From Gemmatimonadota bacterium (lineage in GTDB: Bacteria > Gemmatimonadota > Gemmatimonadetes > Gemmatimonadales > Gemmatimonadaceae): a stretch of 64,000 nt of DNA. Every line of letters begins with the position of its first letter. Position 1 is the first letter of the stretch. The position numbers and the translations under genes are program-made. The stretch is from positions 1,116,001 to 1,180,000 of the forward strand of contig JADJRJ010000031.1 in NCBI GenBank assembly GCA_016712265.1, given 5' to 3'. A model generated the notes under the pieces. The model was not told the DNA's origin. It did not search any database and saw only the letters and a program-made list of their open reading frames with translations. Shown here in pieces: positions 39,685 through 49,178 of the stretch.

Positions 39685-39742
39685 CCTGCAGGGGATCGCG
39701 CCTCAATCAAGCCGCACGACAGCCTTCGCGAAACCCGCCAGG

Positions 39743-40537
39743 CTAAGCGGCGTCGCTCTCCGCGTCGTTCTCGTCGCGCGAGTCGTCGGCCTGCATGCGC
39801 GTGAGCACCCACGCCGCGCCGCCGTTCTTGCGGATCTCGGATGGGGTGGCGCACAGGTACCGCTGGCAGGTGTTCCGGAACGAACTCCCCGACGGAAAGT
39901 GCAGCGCCAGGGCAATGTTGTCGGCCGAGCGTTCGGCGTCCTCGAGCAGGTGAGCCGCGACGAGGAGCCGGGCCCAGGTGATGAGCCGTTGCGGTGACGG
40001 GAGTCCGCCCTGTTCCAGGTGTTTGGCCAGGACCCGCCGGCTGAGCGAAAGGCGGCGGGCCAGGTCGTCCGGCGTGAGATGTTCGTGAGCGCGCGTCACG
40101 GCCAGGAGCAGGGCGTCGCGCGCGGTTGGACGGAGCCCTTCCAGCATGGTGCGGAGCACGCCGGCCACCCCACGAGCCTCGGCATGCTCGATCGTGGCGG
40201 CAATGTTCACGGCGTCGTCGTCGACATTCCCCACGATCAGGGCGTCCACCCCGGACCGACCGGCGTCGAACAGATCGCGACCCCGCTCGGCGGAGATATC
40301 CACGTAAGCCACAGTCGCCATTCGCGGGAACCGCCGCTTGAGCTGGCGCACCGGGTCGAGGTTCATGGCGCCGCCGTGGAAGAGGTCGACGATGGCCACG
40401 TGGACCGGACGAGTCTCGCACAGGCGGAGCACCTCGTCCCATGACGCGCACGGCTCCACGGCGTGCCGCCCGCGAATCGCGGAGCGCAGCCGGAAAAGTC
40501 GGGCAGGGTTGGGGATGAGGGCGGCGATGAGGCCCAT
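39743..40537 (-). CDS. AraC-type regulator with receiver-like N-terminus
   Basis: A probable DNA-binding regulator, 264 residues. The N-terminal half has a receiver-like alternation (VHVAIVDLFHGGAM) but not all of the usual phosphoacceptor residues are clear. The C-terminal half (about 150-245) is an AraC/XylS double helix-turn-helix with LTPDDLARRLSLSRRVLAKHL and the second HTH DNIALALHFPSGSSFRNTC. It diverges from the minor pilin operon across 229 bases, so it may regulate it; this is inference from position only. Confidence 0.8.
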   Translation of the reverse strand: MGLIAALIPNPARLFRLRSAIRGRHAVEPCASWDEVLRLCETRPVHVAIVDLFHGGAMNLDPVRQLKRRFPRMATVAYVDISAERGRDLFDAGRSGVDALIVGNVDDDAVNIAATIEHAEARGVAGVLRTMLEGLRPTARDALLLAVTRAHEHLTPDDLARRLSLSRRVLAKHLEQGGLPSPQRLITWARLLVAAHLLEDAERSADNIALALHFPSGSSFRNTCQRYLCATPSEIRKNGGAAWVLTRMQADDSRDENDAESDAA

Positions 40538-40766
40538 GCGGCCGTGGAGTTGTCGGGTGACTCACGGACGGGCGAAAACCACTGGACGTCACCAGCCGAG
40601 CGGGGCCATGACGCGGAACGACAGGGGGCGGCGGCGTAACGGCACTCCCTTCGCGGAGGCGTAACCTGTGGTATGACCGGGCGTCAGTAGTCGTACGCGA
40701 GAGCACTGCTCGGTCATTTCGTCCGAGGAGCGCACGGCTGGCACGGTCTCCGCAAAGAGAGAAGGC

Positions 40767-41369
40767 ATGCAGATCACACGACAACACCAACTGGAGCGCG
40801 GGGAGCGCCGCCTGGCTGTTCGGCCGCGGCGTGGTTTCACCCTGCTGGAGCTGACCGTGGTGCTGATCATGGTCGGGCTGATTGCCGGGATGGCGGTGCC
40901 ACGGCTGAACTACGAGAAGTATCGGGCGGACGCGGCGATGCGCACGGTTCGTAGCATTCTGCAAGGGGCCCAGCGCAACGCGATCATGCGCCAGACGAAC
41001 GTCGTCGTCGCGTTCAACATGGCCGCCGGCGTGATGGAGATCGTGGAAGACACGGACAACGACTGCAGCTACGACAGTGGCGAGCGGTTGACGACGCGGC
41101 CCCTGGAGGATGGGGCGAAGTTCTACCTGCCACCTGCCGCGTACGGATCGCCGGTGTCCCAGGCGGTCACCGGTCCGAATCTGTGCACGATTCGCGGATT
41201 GCCCGCGATCCAGTTCCTCCGTGACGGCGCGACGAGCACTGACATCGATGCGTACCTCACCTCGAGTCGGGGCACGGCGACGGACTTCCGACTGGTGCGC
41301 GTGACGATGGCGTCGGGTCGCACCGAAGCGTTCCGGTATGATGGCTCCGCCTGGAAGAGGACCAACTGA
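40767..41369 (+). CDS. GspH/FimT-like minor pilin
   Basis: A 200-residue type IV pilin-like protein. The prepilin-peptidase site is RRGFTLLELTVVLIMVGLIAG, cut after Gly with Phe and Glu at positions +1 and +5, after a 25-residue basic leader. A globular domain with two cysteines (NDCSYD and NLCTIRG) follows. It is first of a four-gene minor pilin set; its stop overlaps the next start (TGATG). Confidence 0.88.
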   Translation: MQITRQHQLERGERRLAVRPRRGFTLLELTVVLIMVGLIAGMAVPRLNYEKYRADAAMRTVRSILQGAQRNAIMRQTNVVVAFNMAAGVMEIVEDTDNDCSYDSGERLTTRPLEDGAKFYLPPAAYGSPVSQAVTGPNLCTIRGLPAIQFLRDGATSTDIDAYLTSSRGTATDFRLVRVTMASGRTEAFRYDGSAWKRTN

Positions 41370-41767
41370 TGCGAACGATTTCACGATCCCCGCGCGCCGG
41401 ACTGTCGCTGCTTGAGGTGATGGTCGCGCTCACGATTCTCGGGACCGCCTTGATCGGCATGGCCGAGTACGGTCGTCGCTTTGCGAACACGAATGCCAAG
41501 GCGATGACGCAGAACACGGCGCTCGACATTGCGACGGACCGTCTGGAGCGGGTGAAGGCCGAGCGCAACTACACGTCCATGGACACGCTGGCGGGAACCC
41601 ACACGGTCACGGTGAACACGGGTGGGGTGAACGTCTCGTACACCCGGACGACGACGATCCTGCGGACGCTGTCGTCCACGATTGACTACAAGACCGTCAC
41701 CGTCTCGGTGACGAGGCCGACGATGGCCGTGCCGGTGAAGAAGACCAGCGCGGTGCCGCGCTTCTAG
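41369..41767 (+). CDS. PilV-like minor pilin
   Basis: A 132-residue prepilin with the site RAGLSLLEVMVALTILG (Gly cut site, Glu+5), the form typical of PilV/GspI. The small globular part is rich in Thr and Val. It overlaps the GspH-like stop by one base; the PilW-like gene starts 11 bases downstream. Confidence 0.85.
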   Translation: MRTISRSPRAGLSLLEVMVALTILGTALIGMAEYGRRFANTNAKAMTQNTALDIATDRLERVKAERNYTSMDTLAGTHTVTVNTGGVNVSYTRTTTILRTLSSTIDYKTVTVSVTRPTMAVPVKKTSAVPRF

Positions 41768-41778
41768 GAGAGATACTC

Positions 41779-42942
41779 ATGGACCGACGACGTCGACGCT
41801 CGGGGTTCACGCTGGCTGAACTCCTGCTGTCCATCACCCTCACGATTGCCGTGTTCTCGGCTGCCGTGCCGTTCTTCACCCTGCAGATGCGCCAGTTGCA
41901 GCAGGACCTTGGCCGGTCGGACGCGCAGCAGACGGCGCGGTTCGCCCAGAACATGGTCGACCGCGAACTGCGCAACATCGGGATCGCGGTGACGCCGATG
42001 CAGCCTGCGCTCGGGATTCCACGGAACCAGCCCAAGATCGTGCAGGCGGCGGCCTTCGCCGTGACGTTCAACAGCAACCTGGTGGCCCATGACACGGTGG
42101 ACATGAACGCCGTGTACTACGACCCGAACGTGCCGGCGAACCTGACGACGGCGCTGCCGAGCACAAACATGGTCGGGCTTCCGTTGGGAGGGCCGACGTA
42201 TCCCGACTATGTCTACCGAGACAATGCCGGCATGATGAGCATGGCGGAGACGATTTCGTACTGGGCCACCGTCGACTCCACGGCCGGTGCGAGCGACCAC
42301 TACGTGATCTTCCGGCGGGTGAACGATGGGCCGGTGCAGGTGGTCGCGCGCGGGATCAAGGTGCCCGCGGGACAGGCGATGTTCCAGTACAAGCGGGTGA
42401 AGGCCAATGGATCGATCGACTCGGTGACGACCGGGAGCCTGCCCATCTACTGGAACTCGACCAGCGGACTGGCCGACTCCATTCGCACCGTCACGATGAG
42501 TGTGCGTGGGGTGTTCCAGGGCTACGACCTGCAGAACAAGAGCAAGACCTGGGAGCGCAACGTCACCACCCAGACCAACATGCCGAATATCGGGTTGTCC
42601 CAGCGCAACTCGTGCGGCGACATCCCGCTGAATCCGGGGACGCCGACGGCGACGATCGTGCTGGACCTGGTGACAGGGGCCACGGAGCGGGTCCAGATCA
42701 CCTTCGCAAAGTCGAACGACGAGACGAGCGGCGAGAAGGATGTCGAACGCTATGCCATCTTCCGCCGGTTGGTGGGAACCCCGTGGGACGAGCCCGTTGC
42801 GGTCGTGGGCAAGTCCGGTGGACCCTACCTCTGGGACGACTTCGACATCATCGCCGGGCAGACGTTCGAATACGGGGTGGCGGCGCAGGACTGTTCCCCG
42901 GCGAATTCGTCGATTCTTGGCAGTGCACCAGTGACGCACTAG
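41779..42942 (+). CDS. PilW-like minor pilin
   Basis: A 387-residue prepilin with RRSGFTLAELLLSITLTIAV (Gly cut site, Glu+5). The length and the N-terminal helix MRQLQQDLGRSDAQQTARF fit PilW/GspJ. A Cys-containing C-terminal domain follows (SQRNSCGDI, QDCSPANS). It lies between the PilV-like gene and the broken PilX-like gene. It probably joins a minor-pilin complex at the pilus tip. Confidence 0.85.
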   Translation: MDRRRRRSGFTLAELLLSITLTIAVFSAAVPFFTLQMRQLQQDLGRSDAQQTARFAQNMVDRELRNIGIAVTPMQPALGIPRNQPKIVQAAAFAVTFNSNLVAHDTVDMNAVYYDPNVPANLTTALPSTNMVGLPLGGPTYPDYVYRDNAGMMSMAETISYWATVDSTAGASDHYVIFRRVNDGPVQVVARGIKVPAGQAMFQYKRVKANGSIDSVTTGSLPIYWNSTSGLADSIRTVTMSVRGVFQGYDLQNKSKTWERNVTTQTNMPNIGLSQRNSCGDIPLNPGTPTATIVLDLVTGATERVQITFAKSNDETSGEKDVERYAIFRRLVGTPWDEPVAVVGKSGGPYLWDDFDIIAGQTFEYGVAAQDCSPANSSILGSAPVTH

Positions 42943-42951
42943 GAGAGAACC

Positions 42952-45085
42952 ATGACCCGTCCAGGACCTGACGCCCGCCAGCCGCCGCCGCCGCCCGCGC
43001 CGCGGCTCCGCGTTGATGTTGACGATGATCTTCACGCTCGCCCTCGGCGGACTGGCGATCTCGTCGATCTACATGGGCGCGAGCACGCAGATGCTCTCCA
43101 AGCTCTATGATCGCGAGCGCGACTACCGGTATGCGGCCGAGTGGGCCTTGGCGGTGGGGGAGTCGCGGATCACCGTCGACACGACCTTCACCCTGCCGGA
43201 CTCGCTCTACGTGCAGCTCATGAACGGTCAGACGGTCACCGATGCTCTGGGACAGGCGGTCCCCAAGGTCAAGGTGGACCTCTATGCCGGCGTCGGCGGC
43301 CAGAGTTCCGGGCAGTACGGCCGCTTCGTTGAGCTGGTAGCGGTGGCATACGATAATGGTGGCGCACGGCACGTGCGGCGCCTGGAGCTGCAGGCCGAGA
43401 ACTTCGCGCGGTACGCCATGTTCGTCGACTCGTGGGCGACCTCCGCCTGCTACGCGACCGGGGAAATCCTGCGTGGTCGCGCGCACTCCAACCAGGACTG
43501 GAAGAACTGCAGTTCCGCACCTGGCGTGATCCACACCGACACGGTGAGTGCCGTGGGGAACGTCACGGGCACCGGGCAATACCAGTCCGCCAAGCTCAAC
43601 GGTGTCCCGCGGATCAACTTCCCGTCCGTGGCCAAGCTGTCGTTCATGCCGGGGTATGCGTCGTCCGCGAACCTCTCGTTTCTCCCCGGAACGCGGTGGG
43701 CGGGGCGGTGGCAGCTCGCGCATGGAGTTCGTCGGCGGTGGACCTGGATGGCGATAGCGCCCTCACCGGCCCGGCCGAGGGCTATTTCCGCGTGTTCGAC
43801 TCGACCGAGACACCACGCGACCCACAGATCTGGACCGGGAACACGACAGCAGGTCGCCCCCGTGCTTGGGGGCGCACAGCGTCCTCAACGTACTCAATCA
43901 CTGCCCGGTGGATACCTACCTGGCTGGTGCGAACAGCGTATCCAAGAGCGCCCTGCTGAATCAGTGCGGTGTCTTCTTCCCGATGGGCGCACGACCCCAC
44001 GGTGGCGCGCTGCCAGTGATCGCCCTCGACACCCTCGATGTCCGGTACAAGTGGATCGTGGACACGCTCGGGACCGCGGCGGCAGCGCCCGGGGTCGCGC
44101 GGTTTGCGTCGCGGGCGGCGGCGGGACTAGGTCCGGGGCCGGACGGCGGCCACCATCGCCGCGTTCTGCTCAAACCCTGGCCTCGCCGGCGACTTCGTCT
44201 GCTATCCGGCCGGTGATCCGCGCCTGATGCCCGTCGAGCGCCGGGGCGCGCGGCCCGCGGCCTTCGGGGCACGTGGGACTCCGGAGCATCGACGCGGCGG
44301 CACGGACACCACCTTCAGCGCCGTCACCCTGACCGGGTCGTGGCGCATGGCCGGGGTGGGTTCGCAGGGACCTTCTTCACTGGCGCCACCGCGACGCCAG
44401 GGCGATCGAGGAGCCGTACCTCTGGCCGATGCACCGGACGCAGAACCTCAACTCGAAGGGTGTCATCTACGTGAATGGGGACATTTACCTGTCGGGCGCC
44501 TTCCGCGGGCGCGCCACCCTCTACATCTCGGGAACCGGCAAGTTCATCGACGACCTCACGTACGTCACGAATCCGGCGTCGTTGCCCATCTGCCAAAACC
44601 TGCTCGGGATCATTACCAGGGCAACATCTGATATCATCGACGGCAATCTGAACCGGCCGCGTCCTGGACGGCACCGGAGCGGCCAACACGCGGTTCCTGG
44701 ATGACAATCAGGACTTCTTCCTGCACGCGGTCACCCTCTCCGGGCTGTCCAACACCTCCGCCACCTTCGGCGTGGAGGCCTACACCGCCGGCCCCAACGC
44801 CGGACGCCAGTGCACCCCGGTGGCTGGGTACACCGTCGTCACGTCCGGCGGCTGCATCTCCAATCCGGTGGCGTCATCCTCCGCGGCCTCACGGCGACGT
44901 TCGCCGGGTCCAACACGGGCTTCGCCGAGAATCGCGTCAAGGATGCGTGCCTGGACGTGGACTCCCCGCCGTATTTCCCGCTGACCGGGCGGTACGTCGA
45001 CAACGAGTTCTACGAGATCGATCCTGCCGTCTTCAACCAGATCGGCGTCGCGCAGTTCTATCGCCGGCTGCAGTCGTCGCCGTAG
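42952..45085 (+). pseudogene. PilX-like minor pilin gene broken by at least seven frameshifts
   Basis: The coding trace runs from ATG 42952 to the stop at 45083-45085 but jumps between all three forward frames. Clear protein-like pieces include RRGSALMLTMIFTLALGG (prepilin-like leader without Glu+5, as in PilX/GspK; 43013 on), AVDLDGDSALTGPAEGYFRV (about 43740), VLNVLNHCPVDTYLAGANSV (about 43880), AAFCSNPGLAGDFVCYPAGD (about 44160), NLNSKGVIYVNGDIYLSGAF (about 44450), GTGAANTRFLDDNQDFFLHA (about 44670) and GRYVDNEFYEIDPAVFNQIG (about 44990). Shifts lie near 42960-42990, 43715-43740, 43855-43866, 44110-44160, 44270-44420, 44645 and 44870. The neighbouring genes are intact. It is either a decaying gene or a local sequence error. 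Confidence 0.75.
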
Positions 45086-45130
45086 GACCCGGCTCGCCGG
45101 GGCAGGCGATTGGCCTGACCCTTGAACCGA

Positions 45131-45171
45131 AACGAGTGCGGTGTCCGGACGTGCCGGGCACCGCACTCGTT
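45131..45171. terminator. Bidirectional terminator between the PilX-like remnant and tdk
   Basis: A perfect 13-base-pair stem, AACGAGTGCGGTG (45131-45143) with CACCGCACTCGTT (45159-45171), sits between convergent genes. There is no long T-run. Confidence 0.75.
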
Positions 45172-45185
45172 CGTTGGCGACCGGG

Positions 45186-45794
45186 TTAGAACAGCCGACC
45201 CTGACTCTCGTCCTTGCGGCGCACGATGTGGCAGGCGCGACAGCGCGCTTCGTACGCCTCCGTGCCCCCCACCATGATCACCGGGGAGTCCCACGCGGCG
45301 GGCTCCCCGTCGATGAGTCGCTGGTTGCGGCAGGCCGGTGCACCACACAACACACAAATGGCGTGCAGCTTGTCGACCAGTTCGGCGATGGCCATCAAGC
45401 GGGCCATGGGGCCGAACGGCTCCCCACGGAAGTCCGTGTCAGTCCCGGCCAGGATCACACGCCTCCCGCGGGAGGCGAGGGTGGTGACGAGGTCGCAGAC
45501 GCCCTCGTCGAGGAACTGCGCCTCGTCGATGGCGATCACGTGCGCCGTAGGGTCGATCCGCGCGGCGACCTGGGCCGAGGAGTCCACCGGAATGGCGTCC
45601 ACTGAGCGGCCGTCATGGCTGCTCACGGCAAAGAGCCCGGCGTAGCGATCATCCAGGTGCGACTTGAAGACCTGCACCCGCTTGCGGGCGATGATCGCGC
45701 GGCGCACGCGGCGCATCAGTTCCTCAGACTTGCCGCTGAACATCACGCCGGCGATGACCTCGATCCACCCGCCGGTCAACTGCAGGGAAGTCAT
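45186..45794 (-). CDS. tdk: Thymidine kinase (type II)
   Basis: Salvage kinase for thymidine, 202 residues. The P-loop GVMFSGKSEELMRR lies near residue 18, Walker B is VIAIDEAQFLD, and the lasso/zinc part has two Cys pairs (CVLCGAP and RCRACH). Start ATG 45794 fits the usual position before IEVIAGVMFSGKS. It converges on the PilX-like remnant. Confidence 0.95.
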   Translation of the reverse strand: MTSLQLTGGWIEVIAGVMFSGKSEELMRRVRRAIIARKRVQVFKSHLDDRYAGLFAVSSHDGRSVDAIPVDSSAQVAARIDPTAHVIAIDEAQFLDEGVCDLVTTLASRGRRVILAGTDTDFRGEPFGPMARLMAIAELVDKLHAICVLCGAPACRNQRLIDGEPAAWDSPVIMVGGTEAYEARCRACHIVRRKDESQGRLF

Positions 45795-45817
45795 GATGCC
45801 AGGCTCCGAAACGAGGC

Positions 45818-45843
45818 TGGGCCCCGGAGATCTCCGGGGCCCA
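45818..45843. repeat. Perfect 26-base palindrome between tdk and the DbpA-domain gene
   Basis: TGGGCCCCGGAGA followed by its exact complement TCTCCGGGGCCCA. It is downstream of the DbpA-domain gene and upstream of tdk on the minus strand. It belongs to the GGCCCCGG hairpin family and may act as terminator. Confidence 0.8.
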
Positions 45844-45887
45844 ACGTCGATGCCAGCAGGGCTCGGTCGCCGAGTTGCTGTCCTTCG

Positions 45888-47723
45888 CTAGTCATCCCGG
45901 CGCGGACGACGGGTATGCTTGAGCCGTTCCCCGCGTTCTTTCCACTCGCGGGACTCGTCCATGGCCCGTGGGGCACGATTGCGATCACCATCCCGGAATG
46001 TGCGCGGTCCACCCACGTCATCGCGAGAGGGGCGACGCGGACGATCGCCGTCGCGGGTCGGGCGGCCGCCACGGGCTCCGCCAAACCCGCCCGAGCTGCC
46101 GCCGGCACGGGGTCCATCGTCACGGAAGGAGCGACGCGGACGATCGCCACCTCGCGTGGCGCCGCCACGTGCACCGGCCCCACCGCGGGATCCTGCGCCA
46201 CCGCGGGCACCCGCACCGCTTCCAAACGAGGACCGACGGGGCCGATCGCCACCGCCATCCGGGCGCTCGCTGCCACGATCTTCGCGCACCGCAACCACAC
46301 GGCCACGGATCGTCTTGCCGTTCAGCGTCTCGATGACGCGCGCGGCGACGCTGGAATCCACCTCGACCACGGTGAAGGTGTCCCGCATGTTGATCTTGCC
46401 GAGCAGCTCGGAGCTGATCCCGGCCTCGTTGCTGATGGCACCCACGAGATCACCCTTCCGGGCCCCGTCCTTCTCGCCAACGGTGATGAACAGCGAGGTG
46501 AACGCGCCCGTCGGTGCAGACGGGGCACGGGCCGGCGCCGCCGCGGGCGCCGCTCCGGTGGTGGCCGTGCGACGTGGGCGAGCCGACTCGGCCGACGGGG
46601 CCATCGACATCACTGGGGTCGCGGCCGGGATCGCCGTGCGTTCCGCCATGCGCAGCAAAGCAGCAGCGACTTCGGCGGCGTCGAATTCGGCAAAGAGAGG
46701 GGATAGGGTCACGAGGTGGTGGTGCAACCCACCCGCGGCGAGTTCCGTGCGGACGCCAGCGACCTGGTCGGCGGACGCACCAATCGCAACGCTGACGGCG
46801 CCAGGCAGGGTTGCCGGTCGCGCGCCCTTGCCGAAGACGCGCCGGAACGCGGCGGCTTCTTCCGGGGCGACCAACGCCACCACGCGCTGGGGCTCAAGCG
46901 CCACCAGCTCAGCGAGGTCACCAGGATCCGCCGGGGCCGTATAGAGGACCACAAGTGGTTCGCCCTTCGGGCACTCGCCCTCCGAGAACGACACGAGCGC
47001 GTCATCCGGACCGTACCCGAGTTGCGCCAGCGAGGCACAAGCGGCTTCTGCATCGGTCTCCGCAGCGACCAACGTTGCATGGGCCGGGTCCAGGGTGCTG
47101 AGGAGGTGCGACAAGGCGCGGGTGCGCTGCGCGACATCCACGACGACGTATTCGACGATCGCGTCGGACGGTGACGCGAGGTCGTAGGTCATCTGTCGAG
47201 CCTTGCGGGCATGCCGATCCAGGTATTCGGTGACGGCTGCCGTGATGACGCCCGTGCTGGCGACGGATTCCGTCCCCTTGGGCAGTTCGCCCATGACACC
47301 CTCCAGGGCGGAGGACATCTGGGCGATGAGCACGTCGAGTTCGAGGCAGGCCACGGTGGCCAGCGTGTCGAGCTTGAGGAGTGACTTGCGGACCAGTGCC
47401 TGCGCCAGGTCCGGGGTGGTGATGGCCGCCACGGCACTCGCTTCCAGTCGCCGGGCGCCGCGGAGGGCGTCGGTCACGGGCACGAGGAGTGGGCTGGACG
47501 GGTCGAGGCCTTCGTTCACTGTCGCCGCGAGGTGTGCGGCCTCTGCCGCAGTCGGGACGAGCACCAGCAGCTTGAGCTCCGTGATGGGCTCCGCATCTTC
47601 TTCCGTGGCATAGCGCTCCACCAGGGTGCGCACCACGTCCTGTAATCGCACATCATCAAAGGGGAGCACGTGCACGACGTGCCGGGCGCGCGCTGCGCCC
47701 TCATCCCGAAGGTCCTGCTCCAC
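45888..47723 (-). CDS. Degenerate DEAD-box-like protein with DbpA RNA-binding domain and RGG tail
   Basis: A 611-residue protein. The C-terminal third has a DbpA-type RNA-binding domain (about residues 395-470: FTSLFITVGEKDGARKGDLV, VVEVDSSVAARVIETL, GKTIRGR) followed by a tail of about 130 residues packed with RGG and RPRR units. The N-terminal two-thirds resembles the two RecA-like lobes of DEAD-box helicases in layout, but I see no AxTGxGKT or DEAD motif; its LDVLIAQ stands where the DEAD region would be. So it is probably an RNA-binding protein rather than an active helicase. GTG 47723 is preferred because AAGCGAGG lies upstream. A promoter and a terminator-like hairpin precede it. Confidence 0.75.
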   Translation of the reverse strand: MEQDLRDEGAARARHVVHVLPFDDVRLQDVVRTLVERYATEEDAEPITELKLLVLVPTAAEAAHLAATVNEGLDPSSPLLVPVTDALRGARRLEASAVAAITTPDLAQALVRKSLLKLDTLATVACLELDVLIAQMSSALEGVMGELPKGTESVASTGVITAAVTEYLDRHARKARQMTYDLASPSDAIVEYVVVDVAQRTRALSHLLSTLDPAHATLVAAETDAEAACASLAQLGYGPDDALVSFSEGECPKGEPLVVLYTAPADPGDLAELVALEPQRVVALVAPEEAAAFRRVFGKGARPATLPGAVSVAIGASADQVAGVRTELAAGGLHHHLVTLSPLFAEFDAAEVAAALLRMAERTAIPAATPVMSMAPSAESARPRRTATTGAAPAAAPARAPSAPTGAFTSLFITVGEKDGARKGDLVGAISNEAGISSELLGKINMRDTFTVVEVDSSVAARVIETLNGKTIRGRVVAVREDRGSERPDGGGDRPRRSSFGSGAGARGGAGSRGGAGARGGATRGGDRPRRSFRDDGPRAGGSSGGFGGARGGRPTRDGDRPRRPSRDDVGGPRTFRDGDRNRAPRAMDESREWKERGERLKHTRRPRRDD

Positions 47724-47739
47724 AATAGCCTCGCTTGTC

Positions 47740-47776
47740 AAAAAAAGAGGGAGCGTCCCGGACGTCGGGGCGCTCC
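47740..47776 (-). terminator. Intrinsic-terminator-like hairpin in the leader of the DbpA-domain gene
   Basis: On the minus strand GGAGCGCCCCG - ACGTC - CGGGACGCTCC (one G-T pair) is followed by CTC and a run of seven T. It lies between the predicted transcription start (about 47779) and the GTG at 47723, so it would end transcription before the gene unless bypassed. It may be an attenuator, or the T-run may serve as a translation enhancer. Confidence 0.6.
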
Positions 47777-47785
47777 GCAGGGCGA

Positions 47786-47815
47786 AGTATAGCGGAGGGC
47801 GGGGTGATCCTCCAA
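47786..47815 (-). promoter_or_regulatory. Sigma-70-like promoter for the DbpA-domain gene
   Basis: On the minus strand TTGGAG (47815-47810), an 18-base spacer, and TATACT (47791-47786). Start near 47779 gives a leader of about 56 bases. The TATACTTCG string also occurs upstream of the small gene at 58266-58421. Confidence 0.5.
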
Positions 47816-47848
47816 CTTTGCTTCCTTTCACACTCTCGCCCTCCCGGC

Positions 47849-49054
47849 ATGTCTTTCCCCTTTCGACCGTCCGAGAACATTGCCCTGTTGCGCGAATCCG
47901 CGACGATCGCGGTGTCGGCGCGGGCACGCGCCCTCAAGGCGGAGGGGCGCGCGATCATTGACCTGGGGGCGGGCGAGCCGGATTTCGATACGCCGCAGTT
48001 CATCCGCGACGCGGCAGCCGAGGCGATGCACGCCGGGGCAACGCGCTACACGGCCACCGAGGGGATCCTGCCGCTGCGCGAGGCGGTGGCGGCGACCATC
48101 AGGGACTACGGTGCGGTGGGCGCGGATGTCACGGCGCGAGAGGTGGTGATCTCCAACGGGTCGAAGCAGTCGATCTTCAATGCCTGCTTCGTGCTGTTTG
48201 GTCCGGGCGATGAGATCCTCGTCCCGACGCCGTCCTGGACCTCGTACTACGAGATCGTGCAGCTGGCGCGGGCGACCCCGGTGCCGGTGTACGGGGACCG
48301 GACGCGCGACCTCAAGGTGACGGTGGACGACCTGGTGCGTGCGGCCACGCCCCGCACCCGTGGGCTCATGCTGAACTCGCCGTGCAACCCGACCGGGGCC
48401 GTGTACTCGCCGGACGAGCTGCGTGCGTTGCTCGCCCTGGCGCACGAGCGCGGGTGGTGGGTGATCTCCGACGAGATCTACCGGAGGATCTGCTACGAAG
48501 GGGTGGCGGCGAGCGCGCTGCAGGTCGCGCCATCCCGTGAGAACCTCGTGGTGGTGGACGGCGTGGCGAAGGCCTACGCGATGACGGGGTGGCGCGTGGG
48601 TTGGTCGATTGCGCCGCTGGATGTCACCAAAGCGATGACGGCCTTCCAGTCTCACGCGACCTTTCACATGGCGTCGATGGCCCAACATGGGGCCGTTGCC
48701 GCACTCACCCGCCGTGCAGAAAGCGAGGCCGCCATCGCCGCGATGGTGGCCCAATACCGTAAGCGCCGCGACGCGGCGTTGCAGGTCTTTGCCACGGCCC
48801 CGCATCTCCCCCTCGTCCGACCGGCCGGCGCGTTCTACTTCTACTTTGACGTGTCAGCGGCCTGTCCTGGTGACGCCGATGCTGGCTCGACCTTCGCGAA
48901 GCGCGTGCTGGAGGAGCATGGCGTGGCCGTCGTTCCAGGTGCCGCCTTCAAGACGCCGGAGTGGGTCCGCGCGTCGTACGCGGCCCCGCAGGAGGTCGTC
49001 GTGGAGGGGGTCTCCCGCATTATCCGGCTGTATCGCGAGCTGACAGGGCGGTGA
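47849..49054 (+). CDS. Class I PLP aminotransferase (aspartate/aromatic type)
   Basis: A pyridoxal-phosphate aminotransferase of 401 residues. It shows LGAGEPDFDTPQFI near residue 45, the cofactor stretch SNGSKQSIF, LMLNSPCNPTGAVYS, and the PLP lysine in DGVAKAYAMTGWRVGW near residue 240. This is the aspartate aminotransferase (Ib-gamma) pattern. ATG 47849 is preferred; the frame is open to 47735 but that part overlaps the divergent promoter. Exact amino-acid specificity cannot be read from sequence. It diverges from the DbpA-domain gene. Confidence 0.93.
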   Translation: MSFPFRPSENIALLRESATIAVSARARALKAEGRAIIDLGAGEPDFDTPQFIRDAAAEAMHAGATRYTATEGILPLREAVAATIRDYGAVGADVTAREVVISNGSKQSIFNACFVLFGPGDEILVPTPSWTSYYEIVQLARATPVPVYGDRTRDLKVTVDDLVRAATPRTRGLMLNSPCNPTGAVYSPDELRALLALAHERGWWVISDEIYRRICYEGVAASALQVAPSRENLVVVDGVAKAYAMTGWRVGWSIAPLDVTKAMTAFQSHATFHMASMAQHGAVAALTRRAESEAAIAAMVAQYRKRRDAALQVFATAPHLPLVRPAGAFYFYFDVSAACPGDADAGSTFAKRVLEEHGVAVVPGAAFKTPEWVRASYAAPQEVVVEGVSRIIRLYRELTGR

Positions 49055-49067
49055 CAGGGACGACGCT

Positions 49068-49093
49068 AGGCCCCGGCGTTCGCCGGGGAACCT
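49068..49093. repeat. GGCCCCGG hairpin after the aminotransferase gene
   Basis: AGGCCCCGGC - GTTC - GCCGGGGAACCT, 13 bases past the stop. It is almost the same as the hairpin at 11676-11704. A second partial copy (GGCCTTTCGCCGGCGAATTC) follows at about 49113-49138. Confidence 0.65.
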
Positions 49094-49178
49094 CACCGGG
49101 CCAACGCGACGGAGCGACGGCCTTTCGCCGGCGAATTCACTCGGGCCCAACGGTGGGCACGGTGGGACGGGACTGACC

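Noticed and set aside
39743..40537. Classical phosphorylated response regulator
   Set aside because: The N-terminal domain is receiver-like in shape, but the acidic pair and conserved Lys are not convincing.
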